Below are positions 16,507 through 25,097 of a stretch of 64,000 nucleotides of DNA, piece by piece. A program made the translations under genes and the position numbers. Under the pieces are notes generated by a model. The model saw only the letters and a program-made list of their open reading frames with translations. It had not been told where the DNA came from and ran no database searches. The stretch is from Rhodovarius crocodyli. Lineage in GTDB: Bacteria; Pseudomonadota; Alphaproteobacteria; Acetobacterales; Acetobacteraceae. The stretch lies in contig NZ_SACL01000006.1 in assembly GCF_004005855.1 (NCBI RefSeq), positions 124,001 through 188,000 of the forward strand, in the 5' to 3' direction. Position 1 is the stretch's first letter. Every line of letters starts with the position of its first letter.

Positions 16507-18158
16507 TGCGCTCCTCCCGGCGCGGCGATCACGGCATCAATCCCTGGCCGGGCTATGTGGACGCGCTGTCCACGCTGCTCATGGTCATCATCTTCGTGCT
16601 GCTGGTCTTCGTGCTGGCGCAGGGCTTCCTGTCGGTCGCCCTGTCCTCCCGCGATCAGGCGCTGGAGCGGCTGAACCGCCAGGTGGCGGAGCTGGCGGAC
16701 CTGCTGGCGCTGGAACGCGGCCAGGGGCAGGAGCTGCGCGGGCTGCTGACCCGCAGCGAGACCCGGCTGCGTGAGGCCGAGGCCGCGCGCGACAACTTCT
16801 CCTCCCTGCTGGCGCAGACGCGGCAGGAGGCCGAGGCGGCGACCGGCGCGCGTGACGCGGCCCTGGCCGAGGCCGCGGGGCTGCGCGCGCGCATCACCGA
16901 CCTCGCGGCCAGCGCCGATGCCGGCGGCCGACGGCTGGACGGGCTGGAAGCCCGGCTGAACGACGCGCTGCGCCGCGCCGAAAGCGCGACGGGCGACGCC
17001 GCCGAGCAGCTGCGCCGCCTGGCCGAATCCGGCCGCGCGCTGGCCGGTGAGCGCGACGCGCGCTCCAGCGCCGAGCGCATCGGCCGGGAGACCGCGGCCG
17101 CCCTGGCGGCCGAGCGCGGCGCCCGCACCACCGCCGAGACCCGGCTGGCCGAGGCCGGCACCGCCCTGGCGCGGGAGCGCGAGACCCGCACCGCCGCCGA
17201 GCGCGACCTGCGCGATTCCCGCGGCGCGCTGGAGACGGCGCGCCAGGAACTGGCCACCCTCCGCCGGCGCATCGAGGAAGCCAATGCGGCGCTCGCGGCG
17301 GCCCAGCAGCGGCTGGACCGCATGCGCGCCGAGATCGAGGGGCTGAACACCACCGTCCGCGCCGACCGCGCCACCATCGAGGCGCGGGTTGCGGAGCTGG
17401 CCCAGCTGTCGGCCGATGTCCGCCGCCTGTCGGCCCTGCGCGAGGAGTTGCAACGCCAGCTGGCCGAGGAGCAGAACCGGCGCGGCGGCGCGGAGACCGC
17501 CACCGCCGAACAGTCCCGCCTGTCGGAAGCCGCGCGCGCCCAGGTCGCGCTGCTGACCCGCCAGTTGAACGAGCTGCGCACGCAGATGCAGCGGCTGGCC
17601 GACGCGCTCGGTGCCTCCGAGGCGCGGGACCGCGAGCAGGAGGTGCAGATATCCACCTTGCGCAGCCAGCTGAACGCGGCGCTCGCCGCGCGTGTCGAGG
17701 AGCTGACGCGATACCGCTCCGAGTTCTTCGGCAGGCTGCGCGATGCGCTGGGCGACAGGCCGGAGCTGCGCATCGTGGGCGACCGCTTCGTCTTCCAGTC
17801 AGAGGTGCTGTTCCCACCGGCCTCGGCCGAACTCTCCCCGGCGGGCGAGGTGGAGCTGCGGCGCCTGGCCCGCGTGCTGGTGGACATCGCGAGCCGCATC
17901 CCGCCCGAGATCAACTGGGTGCTGCGCGTGGACGGCCACGCGGACCGCAACCCGATCCGTTCGCCGCGCTTCGCCTCCAACTGGGAATTGTCGGCCGCGC
18001 GCGCCATCGCGGTCGCCAACCTGCTGATCCAGGAGGGGCTGCCCGCCAACCGCGTGGCGGCCGCGGCCTTCGGTGAGCACCAGCCGCTGGACACGGCCGA
18101 TACGCCCGAGGCATTTGCCCGCAACCGACGCATCGAACTGCGCCTGACCGATCGTTGA
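16506..18158 (+). CDS. MotB-like protein: membrane anchor, long coiled coil, OmpA domain
   Basis: A 550-residue partner of the MotA-like channel. A short cytoplasmic start leads to one membrane segment (about residues 21-43); the preceding PGYVDALSTLL places D19 where MotB keeps its proton-carrying aspartate. Residues about 50-400 are heptad-rich, Ala/Arg/Glu-dominated coiled coil. The C-terminal OmpA-like domain (about 415-550) has VDGHADRNP, NWELSAARAIAVANLLI and ARNRRIELRL, the peptidoglycan-binding pattern. The predicted picture is a proton-driven machine spanning the periplasm on a roughly 350-residue rod. Flagellar MotB and TolR/ExbD lack such a coiled coil; ZorB-type defence proteins are a distant comparison. 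Confidence 0.82.
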   Translation: MRSSRRGDHGINPWPGYVDALSTLLMVIIFVLLVFVLAQGFLSVALSSRDQALERLNRQVAELADLLALERGQGQELRGLLTRSETRLREAEAARDNFSSLLAQTRQEAEAATGARDAALAEAAGLRARITDLAASADAGGRRLDGLEARLNDALRRAESATGDAAEQLRRLAESGRALAGERDARSSAERIGRETAAALAAERGARTTAETRLAEAGTALARERETRTAAERDLRDSRGALETARQELATLRRRIEEANAALAAAQQRLDRMRAEIEGLNTTVRADRATIEARVAELAQLSADVRRLSALREELQRQLAEEQNRRGGAETATAEQSRLSEAARAQVALLTRQLNELRTQMQRLADALGASEARDREQEVQISTLRSQLNAALAARVEELTRYRSEFFGRLRDALGDRPELRIVGDRFVFQSEVLFPPASAELSPAGEVELRRLARVLVDIASRIPPEINWVLRVDGHADRNPIRSPRFASNWELSAARAIAVANLLIQEGLPANRVAAAAFGEHQPLDTADTPEAFARNRRIELRLTDR

Positions 18159-18268
18159 GCAACCCGACGCGGTTTCACCGCGTTTCACCCCCGACACGCA
18201 AGCCGCCGAGGCGGCCTGCGGGCGGGACAGGCAGCTGCCTTCCCGGGATTTCTGATCAGGGAAGGACC

Positions 18269-18676
18269 ATGAACATGCAGATGAAGAAAGCCAGCCCATT
18301 CCTCGCCATCGGCGCCGTGCTGGCCCTGGCCGCCTGCGAGACCCCGCAGCAGGAGGCCCGCGTGCCGCTGGTCGACCAGACCGGCCGCACCGTCGCCACC
18401 GCCCCGGCCTCGGTGCTCAGCACCAGCCCCGTCGGCACCCAGGCCAACGTGCAGGTGCAGGGTGAGGAGCAGCAGCTGACCGTGGGCCGTGCCCGCGCGC
18501 CGGGCATCTCCGCGGGCGCCGCGGCGGCCGTGGGCACCGACCAGGGCGGCCAGGACCGCGTGGCGGTGCGCCGCACCACCCGCGGCCGCGGCACGCTGGG
18601 CGGCCAGACGGCCCCGACCGTGACCGGCACGACCACCGGCGCCGACGGCTCCGGCGGCCGCCCCGTCACGCAGTAA
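18269..18676 (+). CDS. Small lipoprotein, function unknown
   Basis: A 135-residue protein with a lipoprotein signal peptide: positively charged start (KK at 6-7), hydrophobic core and lipobox LALAAC with Cys23. The mature part is low-complexity, rich in Ala, Thr, Gly and Gln, with no recognised domain. ATG at 18269 follows a GAAGGA ribosome site. It lies 110 bp behind the MotB-like gene on the same strand, past a small GCCGCC/GGCGGC palindrome (18202-18215), so it may be a separate unit or the last gene of that envelope operon. It faces a convergent SDR gene with only 3 bp between the stops. Confidence 0.75.
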   Translation: MNMQMKKASPFLAIGAVLALAACETPQQEARVPLVDQTGRTVATAPASVLSTSPVGTQANVQVQGEEQQLTVGRARAPGISAGAAAAVGTDQGGQDRVAVRRTTRGRGTLGGQTAPTVTGTTTGADGSGGRPVTQ

Positions 18677-18679
18677 CCG

Positions 18680-19351
18680 CTACAGCGAGCTGCCGCCGCA
18701 GATCACGATCTGCTGGCCGGTAATCGCGCCGGCATCAGGCCCGAGGAGGAACGCGACCGTGGCCGCGACCTCCTCGGGCTTCACGTATCTGCCGATCGGC
18801 GGCAGCTTCGGCACATGCCCGGCCCGCGCGGGGTCCTTCAGCATCGGCGTGTCGGTCGCGGCGGGTGCCACCACGTTCACGGTGATGTTGCGCGGCGCGA
18901 GTTCCATCGCCCATGAGCGCGCCATGCCGACCAGCGCGGCCTTGGTGCCCGCATACTGACTGCGGCCGGCGGCCCCCGTCGCGGTGCGGCTGCCGATCAG
19001 CACCACCCGCCCGCCCTCGGGCATGGCGGGCACCAGCGCATCCGCCAGGCTCGCGGCGGCCCCCACATGCAGGCGCCACAGCGTCTCGCCGGCGGCGGCA
19101 TCAAGCGCGCCCAGCATCGCACCGCGCATCAGCCCCGCCGCATGGACCAGCGCATCCGCGCGCAACCCAGCCACGGCCGTGCGCAAGGCGGCCTCGTCCA
19201 GCAGATCGACGGCGATGTGGCTGTATGCCTCGCCCATGCTTTCGGGCGCGGAACGGCTGAGCCCGGTCACGCGCCAGCCCGCCGCCAGCAGGCGATGCGC
19301 GATCGCCGCGCCGATTCCCGAACTCGTTCCCGTCACCACCGCATGGCGCAT
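18680..19351 (-). CDS. Short-chain dehydrogenase/reductase
   Basis: A 223-residue classical SDR. The cofactor motif is TGTSSGIGAAIA, the active-site pair is in SQYAGTKAALVGM (YxxxK present), and HAAGLM stands in for the usual NNAG. Length is slightly short for the family. ATG at 19351 is chosen for the GGAGGAAG site before it. The gene is divergent from an IclR regulator across 160 bp that holds palindromic GTTCG/CGAAC half-sites, so IclR control of this gene is plausible as well as of the operon on the other side. The substrate is unknown. Confidence 0.84.
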   Translation of the reverse strand: MRHAVVTGTSSGIGAAIAHRLLAAGWRVTGLSRSAPESMGEAYSHIAVDLLDEAALRTAVAGLRADALVHAAGLMRGAMLGALDAAAGETLWRLHVGAAASLADALVPAMPEGGRVVLIGSRTATGAAGRSQYAGTKAALVGMARSWAMELAPRNITVNVVAPAATDTPMLKDPARAGHVPKLPPIGRYVKPEEVAATVAFLLGPDAGAITGQQIVICGGSSL

Positions 19352-19450
19352 TTCCGTCTTCCTCCCAGGCGCGGCCGGCAACCGGGGCGTGCATCCCGGG
19401 CGCGGCGCTTGACATCGAATTGCCCTCGCCAGTATCCCAATGTCGAAATA

Positions 19451-19474
19451 CGAACAAGTGTTCGCATTCCGAAC
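19451..19474. promoter_or_regulatory. Overlapping palindromes, probable IclR operator
   Basis: Two inverted repeats share a half-site: CGAACA-AG-TGTTCG (19451-19464) and GTTCG-CATTC-CGAAC (19460-19474). A further CGAA lies at 19444-19447. They sit 38 bp before the IclR start, in the divergent region shared with the SDR gene. IclR-family proteins typically bind such short palindromes near their own promoters. Binding is inferred. Confidence 0.55.
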
Positions 19475-19511
19475 TTATATCAGACACAAGAGCAGAGGGA
19501 CCGCCATCCGC

Positions 19512-20339
19512 ATGTCCGAAGCCGAACGGACGCCGCTGAACCCGAAGAACCAGGTGCAGTCGGTCGCCAAGGCCTTCGCGGTGCTGCGCGCCTTCGACAG
19601 CGGGGCCTCCGCACTGACGGTGGCCGAGGTAGCGGGGCGCGCCGGTCTGGATCGCGGCACGGCATTCCGGCTGCTGCAGACGCTGGTCGAGATCGGCTAT
19701 CTGCGCCCGCTGCCCGAGGGCCGGCGCTATCGCCTGACGCTGAAGTGCCTGGAGCTGGGCTTCGCCGCGCTGTCGGCCGACGACCTGCCCACCCACGCGA
19801 CGCCCCTGCTGCGCGAATGCGTGCCCGATGTGGCCGATGCCGCCTCGCTCGGCCTGCTGGAGCGCGGAGAGGTGGTCTATCTGGCGCGCGTCGAGGCGGG
19901 ACTTGATCGCCACGGCGTGGTGCGCCGGCCGGGCACCAGGGTGGGCGCCTATGCCACGGCCCTCGGCCAGGCGATCCTCGCCTTCCTGCCGCGCGCCGAG
20001 CAGGTCGCGCATCTCGAAGCCACCCCGCGCATGAAGCTCTCGGAGCGCACGCTGACGGGCATGGAGGAGCTGCTGGCGCGGCTCGACGCCGTGCGCGCCG
20101 CGGGCCACGCGGTCTCGGATGGCGAGAACGCCTATGGGCTGCGCACCGTCGCCGCCCCGCTGCTGGATGAGCGCGGCCTGCCCATCGCCGGCATCAGCCT
20201 GACCATCGCGGCCAGCCGCGCCCCGCTCGACGCCTTCACCGCCGATGCCCTGCCCGTCGCGCGCCGCATCGCCGATGAACTGGCCGAGGGCGTCCGCCTT
20301 TCCCTCGGTTCCATCCGTGTCACCGGGCACGCCGCCTGA
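19512..20339 (+). CDS. IclR-family transcriptional regulator
   Basis: A 275-residue IclR regulator. An N-terminal winged helix (about residues 15-75; TVAEVAGRAGLDRGTAFRLL is the helix-turn-helix) is followed by the GAF-like effector domain (about 90-260) with YLARVEAG, GTRVGAYATALGQAILAF and ISLTIAA. These proteins sense small carboxylic or aromatic acids. ATG at 19512 keeps the operator upstream; an earlier in-frame start at 19440 would read through the palindromes. The following iron alcohol dehydrogenase begins 19 bp later, so the regulator heads the operon it probably controls (20359-26990) and may also control the divergent SDR. Confidence 0.87.
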   Translation: MSEAERTPLNPKNQVQSVAKAFAVLRAFDSGASALTVAEVAGRAGLDRGTAFRLLQTLVEIGYLRPLPEGRRYRLTLKCLELGFAALSADDLPTHATPLLRECVPDVADAASLGLLERGEVVYLARVEAGLDRHGVVRRPGTRVGAYATALGQAILAFLPRAEQVAHLEATPRMKLSERTLTGMEELLARLDAVRAAGHAVSDGENAYGLRTVAAPLLDERGLPIAGISLTIAASRAPLDAFTADALPVARRIADELAEGVRLSLGSIRVTGHAA

Positions 20340-20358
20340 TCATCGCAAAGGTTCACTC

Positions 20359-21489
20359 ATGACTTCGCTTCTGACGCCCATCGAGATCCTCCGGCCGCAG
20401 CGCCTCGAATTCGGCCCCGGGCTGGTCGGCACGGTGGGCGCCTGGGCGAAGGAGAAGGGCGTGACCAGCACGCTGGTCATCGCCGATGCCTTCAACGCCG
20501 CGCGCGTCGACCTGCTGGCCCTTCCGGGCAAGGTGACCGTGTTCGGCGAGGTGAAGCCCGAGCCGGACATCCCCAACCTGGACAAGGCCCTGGCGCTCGC
20601 CGAGCAGACCGGCGCGGAGCTGGTGGTGGGTTTCGGCGGCGGCTCCGCCATGGACCTGGCCAAGCTGGTGGCCGTGCTGCCCGGCAGCGGCCAGACCCTG
20701 CATGAGGTGGTGGGCCCCGAGAAGGTGCTCGGCCGCCGCGTGCTGCTGGCCCAGGTGCCGACCACCTCGGGCACCGGCAGCGAGGCCGGCACCCGCGCCC
20801 TCGTCACCGACCCCGCGACCGAGAACAAGCTCGCCGTGCAGTCGCGCTACATGCTGGCCGACCTCGCGATCGTCGACCCCGACCTGACGCTGACCGTGCC
20901 CGCCGCCGTCACGGCCGCCACCGGCGTGGACGCCATGGCCCATTGCACGGAGGCCTATACCAGCCGCAAGGCGCATCCGCTGATCGACCTCTACGCGCTG
21001 GAGGGCATCCGCCTGGTGGGCAAGTACCTCGCCCGCGCGGTGGCCGATGGCGGTGACCGCGAGGCGCGCGCCGGCCTGTCGCTGGCCTCGCTGTATGGCG
21101 GCTATTGCCTGGGCCCGGTGAACACCACGGCCGGCCACGCGGTCGCCTACCCGCTCGGCACCCGGCACCACATCCCGCACGGCCTGGCCTGCGCGGTGAT
21201 CTTCCCGCACACGCTGGCCTTCAACGCGCCGGTCATGCAGGAAAAGACCGCCCAGGTGCTCGACGCGCTCGGCCTGCCGCGCAGCTTCGAGGAGAGCGTG
21301 GTCTCCGCCGCCACCACCGAGTTCTGCGCCAGGCTCGGCATCGAGATGAAGCTCGGCGCCCTCGGCGTGCCCCGTGACGATCTGCCGCGCATGGCCAAGG
21401 AAGCCCATGCCATTCGCCGCCTGCTGGACAACAACCCGCGCGACCTGCCCGAGGCCGACATCCTGCGCATCTACGAGACCGCCTTCTGA
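20359..21489 (+). CDS. Iron-containing alcohol dehydrogenase
   Basis: A 376-residue group III alcohol dehydrogenase. NAD(P) contacts include GFGGGSAMDLAK and PTTSGTGSEA. The metal ligands are expected in GVDAMAHCTEAYTS (Asp and His) and in AGHAVAYPLG and HHIPHGLACA (His), all present. Family members oxidise alcohols or reduce aldehydes and include 4-hydroxybutyrate, lactaldehyde and maleylacetate reductases. It overlaps the next gene by one base (TGATG). Together with the following D-2-hydroxyacid oxidase it could interconvert a hydroxy acid and an oxo acid or semialdehyde; the actual substrate is not shown. Confidence 0.88.
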   Translation: MTSLLTPIEILRPQRLEFGPGLVGTVGAWAKEKGVTSTLVIADAFNAARVDLLALPGKVTVFGEVKPEPDIPNLDKALALAEQTGAELVVGFGGGSAMDLAKLVAVLPGSGQTLHEVVGPEKVLGRRVLLAQVPTTSGTGSEAGTRALVTDPATENKLAVQSRYMLADLAIVDPDLTLTVPAAVTAATGVDAMAHCTEAYTSRKAHPLIDLYALEGIRLVGKYLARAVADGGDREARAGLSLASLYGGYCLGPVNTTAGHAVAYPLGTRHHIPHGLACAVIFPHTLAFNAPVMQEKTAQVLDALGLPRSFEESVVSAATTEFCARLGIEMKLGALGVPRDDLPRMAKEAHAIRRLLDNNPRDLPEADILRIYETAF

Positions 21490-22910
21490 TGGACGGCATG
21501 GCTAACAGCCTGGTCGATCAGCTGGCGGCCATCGTCGGCCGGAACTATGTCGTGGCCGAGGGCGAGGACCAGGAGCCCTATATCGTCGATTGGCGCGGCC
21601 GCTATCACGGCCGTTCCGTCGCGGTGGTGAAGCCCGCCTCCACGGCCGAGGTCTCGGCCGTGATGAAGCTGTGCCACGCGCAGGGCATTCCGGTGGTGCC
21701 GCAGGGCGGCAATACCGGCATGTGCGGCGCGGCCACGCCGGACGGTTCCGGCCGCGCGGTGGTGATCCGGCTCGACCGGCTCAACAAGGTGCGCGCCGTC
21801 AGCGCGCTCGCCAATTCCATGACGGTCGAGGCCGGCTGCATCCTGGCCGATGTCCAGAAGGCCGCCGAGGAGGTGGACCGCCTGTTCCCGCTCTCCCTCG
21901 GCGCCGAGGGCAGCTGCATGATCGGCGGCAACATCGCGACCAATGCCGGCGGCACCGCCGTGCTGCGCTATGGCCCGACGCGCGAGCTGGTGCTGGGCCT
22001 GGAGGTCGTGCTGCCCGACGGCACCGTGCTCGACCGCCTGCGCCGCCTGCGCAAGGACGCCTCGGGCTATGACCTGAAGCAGCTGTTCATCGGCGCGGAG
22101 GGCACGCTCGGCATCATCACCGCCGCCGCGGTGAAGATGTTCCCGCGCCCGCGCACCAGCGCGATGGCCATGGTCGCCCTGCCCGACATCGACGCGGTGC
22201 TGACGGTGCTCGGCCGGCTGCGCGGCACGGTGGGCGACCGCCTGTCGAGCCTCGAAGCCATGTCGCGCGGCCAGATCGAGGTGATCGCGGAGAATGTGCC
22301 CGATGTGGCCATCCCCTTCGCGCTCGAAAGCCCCTGGTACCTGATCATCGAGCTGACCGACACCTTCGCGGCCACCGACCTGCGCACGCCGCTGGAGGAA
22401 GTGCTGGGCGAGGCGCTGGAGGAAGGCCTGCTGACCGACGCCATCATCCCCGAGAGCGTGGCCCAGGCCGAGGCGCTGTGGCGCATCCGCCATTCGGTGT
22501 CCGAGGGCAGCAAGCGCGCGGGCCATGTCGTCTCCCACGACAGCGTCGTGCCGCTGGAGAACCAGGCCGATTTCGCCCGCAACGTGGAGGCCCGCATCGC
22601 GGAAGTCGCCCCCGCCGCGCGCATCGTGATGCACGGGCATATCGGCGACGGCAACATCCATGTCCTGGCTATCCTGGACCGCGACACGCCCGACATCCCT
22701 GCCCTCGCCGCCCGCATTAACGAGGTGGTGGACGATGTGACGGCCTCGCTCGGCGGGGTGATCAGCGCCGAGCACGGCATCGGCATCACCAATGTGGGCC
22801 GGCTGGGGCGGGTGTCCTCGGCGGCCGACCTTTCGCTGATGCGGGGCCTCAAGGCGCTGCTCGATCCGAACAACCTCATGAACCCGGGCAAGGTCCTGCC
22901 CCCCGCCTGA
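21489..22910 (+). CDS. FAD-binding oxidoreductase, GlcD/D2HGDH type
   Basis: A 473-residue flavoprotein of the VAO/PCMH family. The FAD-binding domain (about residues 1-230) has PQGGNTGMCGAATPDG, GAEGSCMIGGNIATNAGG and FIGAEGTLGI. The C-terminal FAD-oxidase domain has the metal/substrate motifs HGHIGDGNIHVL and SAEHGIG. Relatives oxidise D-2-hydroxy acids (D-2-hydroxyglutarate, D-lactate, glycolate) and reduce quinone or ETF. It is coupled to the Fe-alcohol dehydrogenase by a one-base overlap. A paralogue lies at 50046-51440. The length fits the D2HGDH branch. Confidence 0.87.
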   Translation: MDGMANSLVDQLAAIVGRNYVVAEGEDQEPYIVDWRGRYHGRSVAVVKPASTAEVSAVMKLCHAQGIPVVPQGGNTGMCGAATPDGSGRAVVIRLDRLNKVRAVSALANSMTVEAGCILADVQKAAEEVDRLFPLSLGAEGSCMIGGNIATNAGGTAVLRYGPTRELVLGLEVVLPDGTVLDRLRRLRKDASGYDLKQLFIGAEGTLGIITAAAVKMFPRPRTSAMAMVALPDIDAVLTVLGRLRGTVGDRLSSLEAMSRGQIEVIAENVPDVAIPFALESPWYLIIELTDTFAATDLRTPLEEVLGEALEEGLLTDAIIPESVAQAEALWRIRHSVSEGSKRAGHVVSHDSVVPLENQADFARNVEARIAEVAPAARIVMHGHIGDGNIHVLAILDRDTPDIPALAARINEVVDDVTASLGGVISAEHGIGITNVGRLGRVSSAADLSLMRGLKALLDPNNLMNPGKVLPPA

Positions 22911-22935
22911 AAACAAGAAACAGGAATACGCCAGC

Positions 22936-23898
22936 ATGCTTCGTCGTCATCTTCTCGGTGCCACTCTGTTCGCCCCGGCCATCGCCTCGGCCCAGGGCAA
23001 CTGGCCCAGCCGCCCGGTCAAGCTGATCGTCCCCTACCCCCCCGGTGGCGCGACCGACATCATCGCCCGCATCTATGCCGACGGCATCGGCAATGCGCTC
23101 GGCCAGCCGGTCGTGATCGACAACCGCCCGGGTGCCAGCGGCAACATCGGCATCGATGCGGTCGCGAAGTCCAATGACGGCCACACGCTGGGTGCGGCCA
23201 CCGTCAGCAACTTCTCGATCAACCAGTTCCTGTACCGCTCCGTGCCCTATGACATCGAGCGCGACCTGCAGGCCGTGGCGCTGGGCTGGGAGTTCCCGAA
23301 CATCGCCGTGGTCGCACCCACCAAGGTGCAGGCCCGCACGCTGCGCGAGTTCATCGACTGGGCGCGCGCCAAGCCCGGCGGCGTCACCTACGGCTCCACG
23401 GGTGTCGGCACCACCACGCACCTGTCCTCGGCCATGCTGTTCAGCCGGCTGAACATCGAGGCGGTGCATGTGCCCTTCCGCGGCGCGTCGCAGATCCAGC
23501 CCGCGCTGATGTCGGGCGACATCGACTTCGCGATCGACGGCGTCGCCTCCTACCAGGCGCTGATCGAGGGCGGGCAGATGCGCGCCCTGGCCGTGACGAG
23601 CGCCGAGCGCTGGCCGACCGTGCCGCAGGTGCCGACCATGGCCGAGGCGGGGATGGACAACTTCGTCGTCACGGTGTGGGGCGGCTTCGTGGCCCCTGCC
23701 TCCATGCCGGCCGCCGCCGTCGAGCGCGTCTCGCAGGAGTTCCGCAAGGTGGCCGAGAGCGCCAACGCCACGCAGCTGTTCGGCCGCGTGGGCGCCAAGG
23801 CCATCTGGGCCTCGCCCGCCGACAGCGCGGCGCGGGCCGCGCGCGAGCGCCCGATGTGGCGCGAGACCATCGAGAAGTCCGGCGCGCGCGCCGACTGA
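22936..23898 (+). CDS. Bug/TctC-family periplasmic solute receptor
   Basis: A 320-residue extracytoplasmic receptor of the tripartite tricarboxylate transporter (TTT) type. It has a secretion signal (about residues 1-19, cleavage after ASA) and the Bug signatures WPSRPVKLIVPYPPGGATD, VIDNRPGASGNIG and VPFRGASQIQPALMSGDID. Bug proteins bind dicarboxylates, amino acids, nicotinate or similar small acids. No TctA/TctB membrane genes are in the window. It sits inside the IclR operon between the oxidase and the BNR-fold protein, so its ligand is probably the pathway substrate. Confidence 0.9.
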   Translation: MLRRHLLGATLFAPAIASAQGNWPSRPVKLIVPYPPGGATDIIARIYADGIGNALGQPVVIDNRPGASGNIGIDAVAKSNDGHTLGAATVSNFSINQFLYRSVPYDIERDLQAVALGWEFPNIAVVAPTKVQARTLREFIDWARAKPGGVTYGSTGVGTTTHLSSAMLFSRLNIEAVHVPFRGASQIQPALMSGDIDFAIDGVASYQALIEGGQMRALAVTSAERWPTVPQVPTMAEAGMDNFVVTVWGGFVAPASMPAAAVERVSQEFRKVAESANATQLFGRVGAKAIWASPADSAARAARERPMWRETIEKSGARAD

Positions 23899-23921
23899 AC
23901 ACGAACAGGGAGGAACACGCC

Positions 23922-25097
23922 ATGAGCGACACAGTGCTGGACAAACCGGCCGTCCTCGCACCCGCGGCCGGCGACCCGGCGCGGGTGGAGAACTTCATTC
24001 CCACCCCCTGCGTGCAGAACCACGCGAGCTTCATCGCCGAGCTTCCGGGCGGCGACATGGGCTGCGTGTGGTTCGGCGGCACCCAGGAAGGCATCCCGGA
24101 CATCTCGGTCCATTTCTCGCGCCTCACGCCCGGTGCCACGCAATGGACCCCGGCCGAGAAGCTCTCCGACGACCCGACGCGTTCCGAGCAGAACCCGCTG
24201 CTGTTCACCACGCCCCGCGGCGCGCTGTGGCTGCTCTGGACCGCCCAGCGCGGCGGCAACCAGGACACCGCGCTGATCCGCCGCCGCATCTCGAACGATG
24301 GCGGCCACAGCTGGGGGCCCATCGAGACGCTGATCGAGGAGAAGCCGGGCTTCGGCACCTTCATCCGCAGCGCCATCGTGGTGAACCGCCTGGGTGAATG
24401 GCTGCTGCCGATCTGGCGTTGCACAAAGCCGCCCGTGGGCGCCTGGACGGGCGACCTCGACACCTCCTCCGTCCTGATCTCGAAGGATGAGGGCGCGACC
24501 TGGCGCGAGGTTCCGGTGCCCGAGAGCACGGGTGCCGTGCACATGTCCATCGTGCGCCAGGGCGACCGGCTGGTGGCCTTCTATCGCTCCCGCTGGGCGG
24601 ATTTCGTCTATCGCAGCTACTCCGACGACGAGGGCCACAGCTGGGCGCCGACGCAGCCCACGGTGCTGCCCAACAACAACAGCTCCGTCATGGCCATCAC
24701 GCTGGCCAGCGGCGCCATCGCGCTGCTGTACAACGAAAGCAGCGAGGCCGATGCGACCGGCCGCCGTGCCTCCCTCTATGACGACATCGGCGGCGAGGAG
24801 GAGGCAGCGCCCCCCTCGGCCACCGGGCGTTCCGCCTTCTGGGGCGCGCCGCGCGCGCCCATGACGATCGCGCTTTCCGAGGATGGCGGGCTGACCTGGC
24901 CCTGGCGCCGGAACCTCGAGACCGGCGACGGGTTCTGCATGACCAACAACTCCAAGGACAAGCTGAACCGCGAGTTTTCCTACCCCTCCCTCTGCCAGAC
25001 GGCGGATGGGTCCATTCACATCGCCTACACCTATTGGCGGCAGGCCATCAAATACGTCCGTGTGGACGAGGCCTGGATCCGGAGCACCCCAGCATGA
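23922..25097 (+). CDS. BNR-repeat (sialidase-fold) protein, cytoplasmic
   Basis: A 391-residue six-bladed beta-propeller protein of the BNR_2 type. Four Asp-boxes are visible: SNDGGHSW, SKDEGATW, SDDEGHSW and SEDGGLTW. There is no signal peptide or membrane segment, so unlike most bacterial sialidases it should stay in the cytoplasm. Annotation pipelines would call this an exo-alpha-sialidase, but the operon (2-hydroxyacid oxidase, Fe-alcohol dehydrogenase, Bug receptors, DHDPS/NAL-type lyase) fits breakdown of a small imported acid better than sialoglycan cleavage. The start follows GGGAGGA. The stop overlaps the next start by 4 bp. Actual reaction unknown. Confidence 0.8.
   Translation: MSDTVLDKPAVLAPAAGDPARVENFIPTPCVQNHASFIAELPGGDMGCVWFGGTQEGIPDISVHFSRLTPGATQWTPAEKLSDDPTRSEQNPLLFTTPRGALWLLWTAQRGGNQDTALIRRRISNDGGHSWGPIETLIEEKPGFGTFIRSAIVVNRLGEWLLPIWRCTKPPVGAWTGDLDTSSVLISKDEGATWREVPVPESTGAVHMSIVRQGDRLVAFYRSRWADFVYRSYSDDEGHSWAPTQPTVLPNNNSSVMAITLASGAIALLYNESSEADATGRRASLYDDIGGEEEAAPPSATGRSAFWGAPRAPMTIALSEDGGLTWPWRRNLETGDGFCMTNNSKDKLNREFSYPSLCQTADGSIHIAYTYWRQAIKYVRVDEAWIRSTPA

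Noticed and set aside
15364-18158. Zorya-type anti-phage system (ZorA/ZorB)
   Set aside because: The MotA/MotB-like pair is similar in plan, but no ZorC, ZorD or ZorE gene is adjacent, and the coiled coil is in the MotB-like rather than the MotA-like protein.
23922-25097. Secreted sialidase for host glycans
   Set aside because: No signal peptide, and the operon lacks sialic-acid catabolic genes; only the fold is supported.
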